Origin: Dermabacteraceae bacterium TAE3-ERU5
Lineage (GTDB): Bacteria > Actinomycetota > Actinomycetes > Actinomycetales > Dermabacteraceae
Reading direction: 5' to 3'
Length of the DNA stretch: 64,000 nucleotides
Assembly (NCBI GenBank): GCA_019218375.1
Contig: JAHUUK010000001.1
Span: 248,001 to 312,000 of the forward strand
Shown here: piece by piece, positions 51,651 to 60,843 of the stretch
Position numbering within the stretch: the first letter of the stretch is position 1
Layout of the letters: the number at the start of each line of letters is the position of its first letter
Position numbers and translations under genes: made by a program
Notes under the pieces: generated by a model
What the model saw: only the letters and a program-made list of their open reading frames with translations
Database searches by the model: none
What the model was told of the DNA's origin: nothing

Positions 51651-53525
51651 TTATTCGACGGTGACTGACTTCGCGAGGTTACGCGGCTGGTCTACGTCCA
51701 GGCCCTTCGCGGTGGCCAGCTCGCAGGCGAACACCTGCAGCGGGATGATCGAAAGCAGCGGCGCGAACAGTACCGGGGTCTGCGGGATACGGATCACCTC
51801 GTCGGCGAACTGGTTTACCTCGTTGTCGCCCTCCTCCGCGATAACCAGGGTGAGCGCGCCACGGGCACGCACCTCCTGGATGTTGGAGACGACCTTCGAA
51901 TGCAGCGAGTGGCGGCCGCGCGGGGACGGCACCACAACAAACACCGGCTGCCCCTCATCCACCAGGGCGATGGGGCCGTGCTTGAGCTCGCCCGCCGCGA
52001 AACCTTCCGCGTGAATGTAGGCGATTTCCTTGAGCTTGAGCGCGCCCTCCATCGCGGTCGGGTAGCCGACGTGACGGCCCAGGAACAGCACCGACTGGGT
52101 ATCAACCATGCGGCGGGCCAGATCGCGCACCTGGTCCATGCCGTCGAGCACCTGCTGGATCTTGCCGGGAATCTGCTGCAGTTCGTGCATCTTCTGCGCG
52201 ATTTCGTCCGGGAACAGGTTGCCGCGCACCTGCGCCAGGTAAAGACCGAGCAGGTAGCAGGCGGTGATCTGACCCAGGTATGCCTTGGTGGAGGCGACGG
52301 CGATCTCGGGGCCGACGTGCAGGTAAAGCGCCGCATCGGATTCGCGCGGAATGGTGGAGCCGCGCGTGTTGCAGATGGCAACCACCTTCGCGCCCTGTTC
52401 CTGCGCGTGACGCACAGCCATCAGGGTGTCCATGGTTTCGCCCGACTGGGAGATCGCCACCACGAGGGTCTTTTCGTTCACTACCGGATCGCGGTAGCGG
52501 AACTCGTGTGCCAGCTCTACCTCTACGGGAATGCGGCACCAGTGTTCGATCGCGTACTTGACTACTTCGCCGGCGTTCGCGGCGGTGCCGCAGGCAACCA
52601 CCACGATCTTGTCGATGCGGCGCAGCACGGCTTCGTCGATGCGCATTTCGTCGAGCTGCAGCTTGCCGTCCTCGGAACGGCCCAGCAGCGTGTCGGCCAC
52701 GGCCTGCGACTGTTCCATGATTTCTTTCGCCATGAACGAGTCGTAGCCGCCCTTTTGCGCGGCGGTGGCGTCCCATTCAACCTCGTAGCGTTTCGAGTCC
52801 GTGACCGGGTTACCGTCGAAATCGATCACGTCTACGGAATCGGCGGTCAGGGTGACGATGTTGTCCTGACCGATCTCCATGGCGCGGCTCGTGTAGTTAA
52901 TGAACGCGGCAACGTCGGAACCGAGGAAGTTTTCGCCTTCGCCCAGGCCGACCACCAGCGGGGAGTTACGGCGCGCGGCAACGATGGTGCCCGGCTCGTC
53001 GTGGTGGATCGCGAGGAGGGTGAACGCGCCCTCCAGCATGGAGACGACCTCGCGCATGGCGGTGGTCAGGTTACCGGTAGCGTCGTAGGCGCGCGCCACC
53101 AGGTGCGCGGCTACCTCGGAGTCGGTCTGCGAATGGAACTCGTAGCCCTCGGCCAGCAAAAGTTCCTTCAGGTGCGCAAAGTTTTCGATGATGCCGTTGT
53201 GCACCAGCGCCAGCTTGCCCTGCTTGCCACCGATATGGGGGTGGGCGTTTTCGTTCGTCGGCCCGCCGTGGGTCGCCCAGCGGGTGTGCCCGATGGCTAC
53301 GGCCGATTCGCTGACGGCCTCGGATTCCAGGGCTTCTTTCAGGTTTACGATCTTGCCCGCACGCTTCACAACGTGGGCACCCTCGCCGTCTAGCACCGCC
53401 ACACCGGCAGAGTCATAGCCGCGATATTCGAGGCGGGTAAGCCCTTCCAGGACTACCTCAATCGGACGGGAGTGTTCTTTAGCGCCGCCACCAATCGGGC
53501 CGGCATATCCTACAATTCCACACAT
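51651..53525 (-). CDS. glmS: Glutamine-fructose-6-phosphate aminotransferase
   Basis: The 624-residue enzyme commits fructose 6-phosphate to cell-wall amino sugars. The N-terminal glutaminase has the nucleophile Cys2 (MCGIVGYAG), RLEYRGYDSAGVAV and HTRWATHGGPT. Two SIS isomerase domains follow (about 300-600; VVACGTAANAG, ISQSGETMDTL, STKAYLGQ). The C-terminus DQPRNLAKSVTVE is the usual ending. glmM is three genes away, so both early UDP-GlcNAc steps are close. No glmS riboswitch is apparent in the short divergent region to coaA. Confidence 0.96.
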   Translation of the reverse strand: MCGIVGYAGPIGGGAKEHSRPIEVVLEGLTRLEYRGYDSAGVAVLDGEGAHVVKRAGKIVNLKEALESEAVSESAVAIGHTRWATHGGPTNENAHPHIGGKQGKLALVHNGIIENFAHLKELLLAEGYEFHSQTDSEVAAHLVARAYDATGNLTTAMREVVSMLEGAFTLLAIHHDEPGTIVAARRNSPLVVGLGEGENFLGSDVAAFINYTSRAMEIGQDNIVTLTADSVDVIDFDGNPVTDSKRYEVEWDATAAQKGGYDSFMAKEIMEQSQAVADTLLGRSEDGKLQLDEMRIDEAVLRRIDKIVVVACGTAANAGEVVKYAIEHWCRIPVEVELAHEFRYRDPVVNEKTLVVAISQSGETMDTLMAVRHAQEQGAKVVAICNTRGSTIPRESDAALYLHVGPEIAVASTKAYLGQITACYLLGLYLAQVRGNLFPDEIAQKMHELQQIPGKIQQVLDGMDQVRDLARRMVDTQSVLFLGRHVGYPTAMEGALKLKEIAYIHAEGFAAGELKHGPIALVDEGQPVFVVVPSPRGRHSLHSKVVSNIQEVRARGALTLVIAEEGDNEVNQFADEVIRIPQTPVLFAPLLSIIPLQVFACELATAKGLDVDQPRNLAKSVTVE

Positions 53526-53616
53526 GGGGCAAGACTACCGCGCATGAATGGGTTCCCCCTCACCTAGAGCCGCCAATAGGCTGAAAGTCCCATCGAGACT
53601 GGCAAAATATTGGATT

Positions 53617-54570
53617 ATGCGTCCTCTCTCCCACGCCTCCCCCAGTCCGTTTAGCGAAATTCCGCGCGCCGACTGGGCACGGCTTTCAGAACAAACCCCG
53701 CTCCCCCTGACGGCGGCGGATGTGGAGCGGCTACGCGGCTTGGGAGACGCGGTAGACCTGCGCGAGGTGGACGACGTCTATCGTCCGCTGTCCCGCTTGC
53801 TCAGCATGAACGTGGAGGCCGCGCAGCACCTGCGGGCCGAACGCGGCCGTTTCCTCGGCGAGGCGCCGCCGCACACCCCCTACGTGATCGGCATTGCCGG
53901 TTCCGTGGCCGTCGGCAAATCCACCGTGGCGCGCCTGCTGCGCGAACTAATGTGCCGCTGGCCCTCTACGCCCCGCGTGGAACTGGTGACCACGGACGGC
54001 TTCTTGCTGCCAAACGCGCAGCTCACCAAGCGCGGCATCATGCACCGCAAGGGGTTCCCCGAATCTTACGACCGGCGCGCGCTGCTGCGTTTTATTTCCG
54101 ACGTGAAGGCCGGTAAGGAAAACGTGCAGGCTCCCGTCTATTCCCACAAGGTTTACGACATCGTGCCGGGCGAGCACGTGGTGGTGCATCGGCCAGACGT
54201 GCTGATTATCGAGGGGCTTAACGTGTTGCAGCCCGCGCGCGCCCGCGCAGACGGCCTGCTGGGTGTGGCCGTATCGGACTTCTTCGACTTCTCCATTTAC
54301 GTGGACGCCCGCACGGAAGATATTCGCCGCTGGTACGTGAATCGTTTTCTTTCCCTGCGCGATACCTCGTTCAGCGAACCCGGCTCCTACTTCAAACGGT
54401 ACGCGGACCTGACCGACGCGGAGGCGATTGCGAAGGCCGAGGCGATCTGGGAGGCCATTAACGAACCGAACCTGAACCTGAACGTGCGCCCCACCAGGGG
54501 CAGGGCAGATCTGGTGCTGCGCAAGAGCGATAACCACCAGGTACACAGCGTGCTGCTGCGCCACATTTAA
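53617..54570 (+). CDS. coaA: Type I pantothenate kinase
   Basis: The product has 317 residues from the ATG at 53617; 23 residues upstream are not conserved. The P-loop is GSVAVGKST (95-103). VTTDGFLLPN, RKGFPESYD, PVYSHKVYDIVP and IIEGLNVLQ fit bacterial type I PanK, the first and feedback-controlled step of coenzyme A synthesis. It is divergent from glmS and convergent with glmM. Confidence 0.95.
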   Translation: MRPLSHASPSPFSEIPRADWARLSEQTPLPLTAADVERLRGLGDAVDLREVDDVYRPLSRLLSMNVEAAQHLRAERGRFLGEAPPHTPYVIGIAGSVAVGKSTVARLLRELMCRWPSTPRVELVTTDGFLLPNAQLTKRGIMHRKGFPESYDRRALLRFISDVKAGKENVQAPVYSHKVYDIVPGEHVVVHRPDVLIIEGLNVLQPARARADGLLGVAVSDFFDFSIYVDARTEDIRRWYVNRFLSLRDTSFSEPGSYFKRYADLTDAEAIAKAEAIWEAINEPNLNLNVRPTRGRADLVLRKSDNHQVHSVLLRHI

Positions 54571-54582
54571 CGTTCTTAGCCG

Positions 54583-54644
54583 CGTAAAAGAAGCGGGGGC
54601 GGTAGCCGGTCTTTCGATCCGGCACCCGCCCCCGCTCTTTTACG
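54583..54644. terminator. Long bidirectional terminator between coaA and glmM
   Basis: CGTAAAAG and AGCGGGGGCGG on the left pair with CCGCCCCCGCT and CTTTTACG on the right, with an inner GCCGG/CCGGC. Strong GC stem with A-run and T-run flanks for both directions. Confidence 0.8.
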
Positions 54645-54669
54645 TTTTAACGCTTTTGTTTACGCGAAA

Positions 54670-56016
54670 TTACAGCGCGAGGCGTTCCTTGACCACGCCC
54701 GCGAGGCGCTCTGCGGTTTCCTGCGCGAGTTCCTGCGTGGCGGCTTCCACCATCACGCGTACGACGGGTTCGGTGCCGGAGGGGCGCAGGAGCACGCGGC
54801 CTTCGTCTCCGAGCGCCTTTTCCTCCGCCGCCACCGCGTCGAGCACGCCACGGTCGATGCTGGCGCGGGCCTTATCTACGCCGGACACGTTGATCATCAC
54901 CTGGGGTAGGCGCTGCACCAGGGAGGCCAGTTCGCGCAGGGTCTTGCCGGTGCGCACCATGCGGGCCAGGATGTGCAGCGCGGTCAGTTCGCCGTCGCCA
55001 GTGGTGGCGAATTCGCTCATCACGACGTGGCCGGACTGTTCGCCGCCCAGGCGGTAGCCGCAGCGGTTCATTTCTTCCAGCACGTAGCGGTCGCCCACAG
55101 CCGTCTGGATGAGGGAGATACCGTTTTCGCGCATGGCGATCTTCAGGCCGAGGTTGCTCATAACGGTGGTGACAAGCACGTCGTCTACCAGTTCGCCGGC
55201 TTCTTTCATGGCGAGCGCGAGCACGCCCATGATCTGGTCGCCGTCCACGATTTCGCCGGTGTGATCGACCGCGAGGAACCGGTCGGCGTCGCCGTCGAAT
55301 GCCACGCCCGCGTCGGCACCGAGGCGCACGACCTCTGCCTGCAAGCGTTCCAGGTGGGTGGAGCCGCAGTCCTCGTTGATCTGCTTACCATCGGTGCAGT
55401 CACCGATCACGTGCACGGTGGCCCCCGCCTCGCGCAGCACGCGCGGGCCGGTGACAGCCGCCGCGCCGTTGGCGCAGTCGGCCACCACGGTCAGGCCCTC
55501 CAGGGAAACGCCGACGCTACGCACCAGGTGGGAAACGTATTCGTCGATGCCGTTTTCGTAAACGCTAATGTGGCCGACGTTGTTGCCGAGGGGGCGGTCC
55601 CATTCTTCGCCCATGCGCGCTTCGATGGCGTCCTCTACCTCGTCGGGCAGCTTCACGCCGCCGCGCGCGAAGAACTTGATGCCGTTATCGGGGGCGGGGT
55701 TGTGGGAGGCGGAGATCATCACGCCGAGGTCGGCCCCGGTGGATTCCACCAGGTAGGCGAGGCCGGGGGTGGGCAGCACGCCCGCATCCTGCACGTCTAC
55801 GCCCGCGGAGGCGAGCCCTGCGCTGATCGCGGAGGCCAGGAACGGGCCGGAGGGGCGGGTGTCGCGGGCCACGATGGCGCGGGCACGCCCGTTTTCGAAC
55901 GCCCCGAAGGTGGCGAGTACGTGGGCGGCGGCTACCGCGAGTTCTACCGCGAGTTCAGCGGTGATGTCGGCGTTTGCGAGGCCGCGTACGCCGTCCGTAC
56001 CGAATAGACGGGGCAT
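54670..56016 (-). CDS. glmM: Phosphoglucosamine mutase
   Basis: The product has 448 residues from the ATG at 56016, which follows AAAGGA. It converts glucosamine 6-phosphate to 1-phosphate on the route to UDP-GlcNAc. The phosphorylated serine S104 is in MISASHNP, the magnesium loop is FDGDADR (about 245), the sugar loop is GGEQSGHVV, and [12 protein letters not shown] near the end binds phosphate. The upstream neighbour D-LDH is set off by a terminator. Confidence 0.96.
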   Translation of the reverse strand: MPRLFGTDGVRGLANADITAELAVELAVAAAHVLATFGAFENGRARAIVARDTRPSGPFLASAISAGLASAGVDVQDAGVLPTPGLAYLVESTGADLGVMISASHNPAPDNGIKFFARGGVKLPDEVEDAIEARMGEEWDRPLGNNVGHISVYENGIDEYVSHLVRSVGVSLEGLTVVADCANGAAAVTGPRVLREAGATVHVIGDCTDGKQINEDCGSTHLERLQAEVVRLGADAGVAFDGDADRFLAVDHTGEIVDGDQIMGVLALAMKEAGELVDDVLVTTVMSNLGLKIAMRENGISLIQTAVGDRYVLEEMNRCGYRLGGEQSGHVVMSEFATTGDGELTALHILARMVRTGKTLRELASLVQRLPQVMINVSGVDKARASIDRGVLDAVAAEEKALGDEGRVLLRPSGTEPVVRVMVEAATQELAQETAERLAGVVKERLAL

Positions 56017-56038
56017 GTTTCTTCCTTTCAATGCGGAA

Positions 56039-56067
56039 ACCGCCCCGGCCAGTGTTGCCGGGGCGGT
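56039..56067 (-). terminator. Terminator after the D-lactate dehydrogenase gene
   Basis: Perfect 11-base arms ACCGCCCCGGC and GCCGGGGCGGT with a 7-base loop. On the minus strand it follows the ldh stop and precedes the glmM ribosome binding site. Confidence 0.75.
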
Positions 56068-56111
56068 CCGTTTCTGGTCTGCTGCCAGGTTAGCAGCGCC
56101 AGTGCGGGTGG

Positions 56112-57104
56112 TTAGTTGACGACCGACGGGCAGGTGCCTGTGGTCTTTACCTCAACCGCGTTGTCCAGGCCGCCGTAGACGAGGTTCTGGACGGCGGTTT
56201 CGGTGTAGAACGCGACGTGCGGGGTAACCAGTACGTCGTCACGATCGAGGAGCTGTTCCAGAACCGGATCGCCCAGGTCCTTATCGCTCCAGTCGTAACG
56301 GAAGTACTTCTGCTCGTTTTCGTAGGTGTCGAGCGCGGCACCGGAAAGGTGGCCTTCCTCGAGCACCTCGAGCAGAGCCTCGGTGTCCACGAGCGCGCCG
56401 CGTGCCGCGTTCACCAGCACCGCGCCGGGCGCGAAACGCTGCAGCATTTCCTTGCCGAACAGGTGGTGGTTTTCTGCGGTGGCAGGCATGTGCAGCGAAA
56501 CGATATCGGCGCCGGTGACGGCCTCTTCGATCGAATCGACGTAGGTGCCGACCTCGCGGAACTCGTCACGCGGGTAGAGGTCGAAGCCGACGATCTGCGC
56601 GCCGAGCGCCTTGAAGTGGCGGGCCGTGATGGTGCCGATTGCGCCGGTGCCGAGGATCGCTACCTTCATGGTGGCGATTTCGCGGCCGATCATGCCTGCG
56701 AAACGGAAGTCACGCTTGGCGTTGCGTTCCAGGATTACCGGGAAGCGGCGGGTCAGGTAGAGGGCCGACGTCAGTGCGAACTCCGCGATTGCGTTCGGGG
56801 AGTAAACCGGAACGTTCGAGATGGCGATGCCGTTTTCGCGGGCGGCCACCAGATCGTACATGTCCACACCGGCGGTGCGGGACGAGAGCTGGGTGATGCC
56901 GTATTCCTTTAGCCGGGTGTAAACCTCGGCTTCGGGAACCAGCACCTGCTGCACGGTGAGGGCGTCGAAGCCTTCCACCATTTCGATGTTTTCCAGCGTC
57001 AGGTTCTTGGTGGTGGTGACCACCTCGTGCTCGGGGTGGTTAGCAATCCACTCGTTGACGGCGGGCATTTCGTCGTCACGGACGCCAGTAAACAGGATCC
57101 TCAT
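56112..57104 (-). CDS. D-lactate dehydrogenase
   Basis: The 330-residue NAD-dependent D-2-hydroxyacid dehydrogenase has the nucleotide site GTGAIG at 152-157. The catalytic R235 (AARGALVD), E264 (TYENEQ) and H296 (TPHVAFY) are at the same numbers as in Lactobacillus D-LDH. It would reduce pyruvate to D-lactate in fermentation. AAGGAAGG precedes the ATG. It follows the orphan EIIC gene on the same strand after about 30 bases, so the two are probably cotranscribed. Confidence 0.9.
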   Translation of the reverse strand: MRILFTGVRDDEMPAVNEWIANHPEHEVVTTTKNLTLENIEMVEGFDALTVQQVLVPEAEVYTRLKEYGITQLSSRTAGVDMYDLVAARENGIAISNVPVYSPNAIAEFALTSALYLTRRFPVILERNAKRDFRFAGMIGREIATMKVAILGTGAIGTITARHFKALGAQIVGFDLYPRDEFREVGTYVDSIEEAVTGADIVSLHMPATAENHHLFGKEMLQRFAPGAVLVNAARGALVDTEALLEVLEEGHLSGAALDTYENEQKYFRYDWSDKDLGDPVLEQLLDRDDVLVTPHVAFYTETAVQNLVYGGLDNAVEVKTTGTCPSVVN

Positions 57105-57135
57105 GCTTTTCCTTCCTTACGATGCGTTTTGCTGG

Positions 57136-58293
57136 TTAGTTCTTTGCCGGTTCGGCGGTGCCGTTGGCTGCTTCGAGTGCTTCGTCGGCCTCTTCCGCTT
57201 CATCCTTGCCGGGTTTGTCGGTGGTGCCGAAACGGTAGATCTCGGGCGAGTAAATCTTGAGTACCGAGGTGAACAGCCAGTGGAACAGCACGGCGAGGGC
57301 GATCGGGATGACGAAGTAGATCATCGCGAGGATGAACACCTTCATAGCAGCCGGGGTGTCGCCCATGCCTGCGGCGGCAGCGATCGGGCCGACCAGACCG
57401 GACTGGCCGAAGCCTGCCGAGGCGGGGGTGCCAGTGATGTTGAGGTAGTTGCCGATCAGGCCGGTGATGCCGGCTACCGTGACGAGCGGCAGGGACATGA
57501 CCGGGTGCTTGATGATGTTGCCCATCATCATCTTCATGGCGCCGAGGAACACGGACCAGGTGACGCCCGCGTTGTTGACGCGGAAGCTACCGACCATGAG
57601 CACGGCGGCCGCGGCGGCAACGCCCAGGTTGGCGGCACCGGAGGCGGCACCGTCGATGCCGATGGCCAGCGCGATGCCGACGGTGGAGATCGGGGAGACG
57701 ATCAGGATTGCGAAGATCATGGCGATCAGCACGGAGGCGAACGCGCCAAGGCTGGTGGATTCGGCAATCTTGTTTACGAGGTCACCGATGCTGCTGCTGA
57801 TGTACTTCACGTAGGGCAGGGTGAGGATGCCGATGAAGCCGGAGATACCGCCGCCGATGAGGGGCAGGAACAGGATCGTGAGGCTGCCGAGTTTGTTGCC
57901 CACCCAGGCCAGGATCAGCACCGCGATGGCGGCGGTGAGCATGGTGTTGATGAGGTCGCCGATGCCTTTCAGCATCACTCCCTTTTCGGTGAAGTGCAGC
58001 GCGCCGGAGCCGACGAAGGAGGCGGTGGCGACGATAACGGTCTGCACCGAGGTCATCGAGAACTGCATCGCGATCAGGATGCCGACGATGACGGGGACGG
58101 TGAACTGGATGCCGAATACAACCTGGTAGAGGGTGTTGAAGAGCTCTACGCTCGGGAAGGTCGCGTAAAGGAACTTCCACAGCTGGCCGGTCATGGCGTT
58201 GGGAATAAGACCTACGACGATGCCTACTGCTGCACCGTTCAGTACGCGGTCAATAAATAGCTTGGGGGTCATTGGCGTGTCGAACACGTTCAA
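57136..58293 (-). CDS. Orphan EIIC-like membrane protein (PTS_EIIC_2 / PfoR type)
   Basis: The 385-residue membrane protein has about ten helices of the PTS_EIIC_2 type, a family that includes the so-called PfoR regulators. Segments GSGALHFTEKGVMLKGIGDLIN, VSPISTVGIALAIGIDGAASGAANLG and TGTPASAGFGQSGLVGPI are typical. No EIIA or EIIB gene is in the window, so a normal phosphotransfer role is doubtful. A long acidic C-terminal tail is present (about 345-385). Pairing with D-LDH suggests a role in carboxylate or lactate movement, but this is inference. TTG at 58293 or GTG at 58287 (better spaced from GAGAG) as start. Confidence 0.78.
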   Translation of the reverse strand: MNVFDTPMTPKLFIDRVLNGAAVGIVVGLIPNAMTGQLWKFLYATFPSVELFNTLYQVVFGIQFTVPVIVGILIAMQFSMTSVQTVIVATASFVGSGALHFTEKGVMLKGIGDLINTMLTAAIAVLILAWVGNKLGSLTILFLPLIGGGISGFIGILTLPYVKYISSSIGDLVNKIAESTSLGAFASVLIAMIFAILIVSPISTVGIALAIGIDGAASGAANLGVAAAAAVLMVGSFRVNNAGVTWSVFLGAMKMMMGNIIKHPVMSLPLVTVAGITGLIGNYLNITGTPASAGFGQSGLVGPIAAAAGMGDTPAAMKVFILAMIYFVIPIALAVLFHWLFTSVLKIYSPEIYRFGTTDKPGKDEAEEADEALEAANGTAEPAKN

Positions 58294-58608
58294 TCTCTCG
58301 GTTTCTACCGCTGCATAGCGGGTTGCTCGGGCATGGGAAAGCGGACGCCGCCGAGCATCATTGGTTGGCCGTGGCGGGCCCGCTGGAAGCCTGTCGTGGC
58401 TTCGTCTCTACGCTATGCGATACGAGTCGGGTTTTGTCCCGCTCAAAGGCCCATTTTGTCCCGAATGGTGTGCCAACCGACGTTGCTTGTGTCACACAGT
58501 GTAATGATTGGTTTGAACTCGTAATTTCGCCTAGTGCGCCGACATGCGGAAAGCCCCCGCGCCGGTTTTCCGGTGCGGGGGCTTTTCGGTTGGTACTGCG
58601 GAGCGGGT
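58294..58608. other. Regulatory region upstream of the EIIC/D-LDH pair
   Basis: This 315-base region without a gene contains direct repeats TTTTGTCCCG at 58432-58441 and 58454-58463 (22 bases apart, two helical turns). It also has TGTGTCACACA (58488-58498), followed by GTGT, which forms overlapping small palindromes, and the rpsI terminator at 58550. These may be operators for the EIIC/D-LDH pair. Confidence 0.4.
58550..58586 (-). terminator. Terminator of the rplM-rpsI operon
   Basis: AAAGCCCCCGC and GCGGGGGCTTTT arms with an inner CCGG pairing lie just beyond the rpsI stop on the minus strand, with A/T runs on both sides. Confidence 0.85.
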
Positions 58609-59103
58609 TTAGCGCTTCGAGTACTGGGGGGCCTTGCGTGCCTTCTTGAGGCCTGCCTTCTTACGCTCGATGACGCGGGCGTCACGGGTAAGGAAGCCAG
58701 CCTTCTTGAGGGTGGGCCGGTTGTTCTCTTCGTCGATCTGGTTCAGCGCACGCGAGATGCCGAGGCGGAGGGCACCGGCCTGGCCGGAGATGCCGCCGCC
58801 GTCGATGCGCGCGATGACGTCGAAACGACCCTGCAGGTCGAGGACCTTGAAGGGCTCGTTAACGAGCTGCTGGTGAACCTTGTTCGGGAAGTACTCTTCC
58901 AGGGTGCGGCCGTTGACCTTCCATTCACCGGTACCGGGAATGAGTCGAACGCGGGCTACGGCTTCCTTGCGGCGGCCGGTGCCTGCACCGGGGGCGGTGA
59001 TGGACGACCCGCGGCCTACGGGAGCCTCTTCGACCGTTTCGGTCGTGTAGCTCTCGGGCGCAGCGTCGACATCAATGTCTTCGATGGTGGTGGTGTCAGC
59101 CAC
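58609..59103 (-). CDS. rpsI: 30S ribosomal protein S9 (uS9)
   Basis: The 164-residue protein has a non-conserved acidic N-terminal extension of about 35 residues, usual in actinobacteria. The core follows ([24 protein letters not shown]) and the basic C-terminal tail ends PQYSKR, which reaches the ribosomal P site. GAGGAG precedes the GTG. Second gene of the rplM-rpsI pair. Confidence 0.97.
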   Translation of the reverse strand: MADTTTIEDIDVDAAPESYTTETVEEAPVGRGSSITAPGAGTGRRKEAVARVRLIPGTGEWKVNGRTLEEYFPNKVHQQLVNEPFKVLDLQGRFDVIARIDGGGISGQAGALRLGISRALNQIDEENNRPTLKKAGFLTRDARVIERKKAGLKKARKAPQYSKR

Positions 59104-59136
59104 GTTTCTCCTCGATGTCTTTCGTCACGGCGGGCG

Positions 59137-59580
59137 TTACTGCGCCACCTGGTCGATGGTGAACACGGCGGGCTTCTGTGCCGTGTGCGGGTGTTCTGCG
59201 CCGCGGTAAACCTTGAGCTTCTTGATCTGCTGAGCGGCCAGCTTGTTCTTGGGCAGCATGCCCTTGATGGCCTTCTCTACAGCGCGCTCGGGGTTCTTCT
59301 CGAGCAGCTCGGAGTACTTGACTGCGCGGAGGCCACCCGGGTAACCGGAGTGGCGGTATGCCAGCTTGTTTTCACGCTTGTTGCCGGTCAGGGCAACCTT
59401 TTCAGCGTTGATGATGATGACGTGATCGCCCGCATCCACGTGGGGTGCGAAGACCGGCTTGTGCTTGCCGCGCAGAAGGGTGGCAGCCTGGGAAGCGAGC
59501 CGGCCGAGGACGACATCGGTCGCGTCAATGACGTACCAGGAGCGCTCGACATCGTCGGGCTTCGGGGTGAACGTACGCAC
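59137..59580 (-). CDS. rplM: 50S ribosomal protein L13 (uL13)
   Basis: 147 residues with [49 protein letters not shown] and [17 protein letters not shown], diagnostic of L13. GAAGG precedes the GTG by five bases. A small hairpin (59607-59623) stands 27 bases before the start in the leader. Confidence 0.97.
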   Translation of the reverse strand: MRTFTPKPDDVERSWYVIDATDVVLGRLASQAATLLRGKHKPVFAPHVDAGDHVIIINAEKVALTGNKRENKLAYRHSGYPGGLRAVKYSELLEKNPERAVEKAIKGMLPKNKLAAQQIKKLKVYRGAEHPHTAQKPAVFTIDQVAQ

Positions 59581-59893
59581 TCGTGCCTTCTTCTCTAGTT
59601 GATGATGCCCGCGGTTTGCGGGCCCAGTTCAATTGGACCGAGGACAAGCTTTCTTCGGCTAAAGCATGACCTTCTTCGCTGCTCCCTATTACCGCCCTCC
59701 AAACATGGAATGCGGGATGCGTGTGAGGACCCCACCTGCGCCGGGCGTGAGAAACGGCTGCGAGGGTTGGGCGCGCATCAGGGCACAACGAGTTCCAAGA
59801 GTATCCCCGACCAGGCCCGAGGGTCAACCGCTAAGACGGGAACGTGACGCGCGGCGCAGGGACGAGCATCCGCCAATCGCAACCCCGCAAAAC
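59581..59893. other. Leader and promoter region of rplM-rpsI
   Basis: This 313-base gap has no gene. A hairpin GCCCGC-GGTTT-GCGGGC lies at 59607-59623 near the rplM start. The remainder has no clear conserved element. It may hold the operon promoter and a leader for autoregulation, which cannot be shown from one sequence. Confidence 0.35.
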
Positions 59894-60802
59894 CTACGAA
59901 ATAGCTGTGGCCGACATTAACTCCGGGGACTCATCCCGCCGCCGCCGCGTAAGTACGGCCTGCGCGGCGTAGTCGGCCTCGTCAGCCGGGTATTCGACCG
60001 CTTCCAGCGTTAGTCCCTGCGGTGGGGCCATCGGGGCCGCGAGCGCGCCCTCGCGGCTGCACGCAGCCAGGATCTCGGCCGGATGGCTGACCGGCCTGCG
60101 GCCCTCCCCCACGGCCATCATCTCGCCCACGATGGAGCGCACCATGTGGTGGCAGAAAGCGTCGGCCTGCACGGTGGCCACCACCAGGCCCGCGTCGGCG
60201 CGGTCCCCCTCGGGGCGCTCGAAGTCGCAGCGCAGCAGGGTGCGGATGGTCGTCGCCCCCTCGCGCGGCTTGCTGTAGGAAAGAAAATCGTGTTCGCCCA
60301 GCAGCGCCTGCGCCGCCTCGTGCATCCGCGCCACGTCCAGTACCCGCCGGTGGCGCAGCACGTCCCGGCGCATCGGGTCGCGCAGATCCAGCCTGTCGCT
60401 GATCCGGTAGCGATAGGTACGGCTGATCGCGCTAAAGCGCGCGTCGAACCCCTCCGGCACCTCGCGGGCCGCGTGTACTGCGATATCGTCCGGCAGCACC
60501 GCCGCCAGGCGGGAAACCAGCGCTTCTCCCGGCCGCCTATCGCTGCGGCCCGGCAGCGCCAGCCAGGCGGCGCGCTCCACCTCGAAATGGCAGGCCTGAC
60601 CGCGCGAATGCACGCCCGCGTCGGTGCGCCCCGCCACGGTCACGGAAACCTCGCTGCGCAGCAGCACACCCAGGGCTTTTTCCAGTTCGCCCTGCACGGT
60701 GCGCAGGCCGGGCTGCCTAGCCCAGCCGTGAAAGCCCGTGCCGTCGTACGCCAGATCCAGCCGGATACGGCCGCTGAAAGGCTCGCCAGAAAAATAATTC
60801 AT
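59894..60802 (-). CDS. truA: tRNA pseudouridine(38-40) synthase
   Basis: The 302-residue enzyme modifies the anticodon stem of many tRNAs. DLAYDGTGFHGWARQ opens the fold, and the catalytic D61 is in AGRTDAGVHSRGQ. YRYRI, HDFLSYSK and FCHHMVRSIVGEMMAVGEG complete the family set. It lies upstream of rplM, as in other actinobacteria, and is divergent from purD with only 41 bases between starts. Confidence 0.94.
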   Translation of the reverse strand: MNYFSGEPFSGRIRLDLAYDGTGFHGWARQPGLRTVQGELEKALGVLLRSEVSVTVAGRTDAGVHSRGQACHFEVERAAWLALPGRSDRRPGEALVSRLAAVLPDDIAVHAAREVPEGFDARFSAISRTYRYRISDRLDLRDPMRRDVLRHRRVLDVARMHEAAQALLGEHDFLSYSKPREGATTIRTLLRCDFERPEGDRADAGLVVATVQADAFCHHMVRSIVGEMMAVGEGRRPVSHPAEILAACSREGALAAPMAPPQGLTLEAVEYPADEADYAAQAVLTRRRRDESPELMSATAIS

Positions 60803-60843
60803 AAACAGATCCTAAACGGCGCGAGAAACGTTACTCTGGTCAC

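Noticed and set aside
58488-58502. Rex or CRP/GlxR site
   Set aside because: The palindrome TGTGTCACACA has the wrong half-site spacing for either consensus, so it is listed only as an unnamed repeat.
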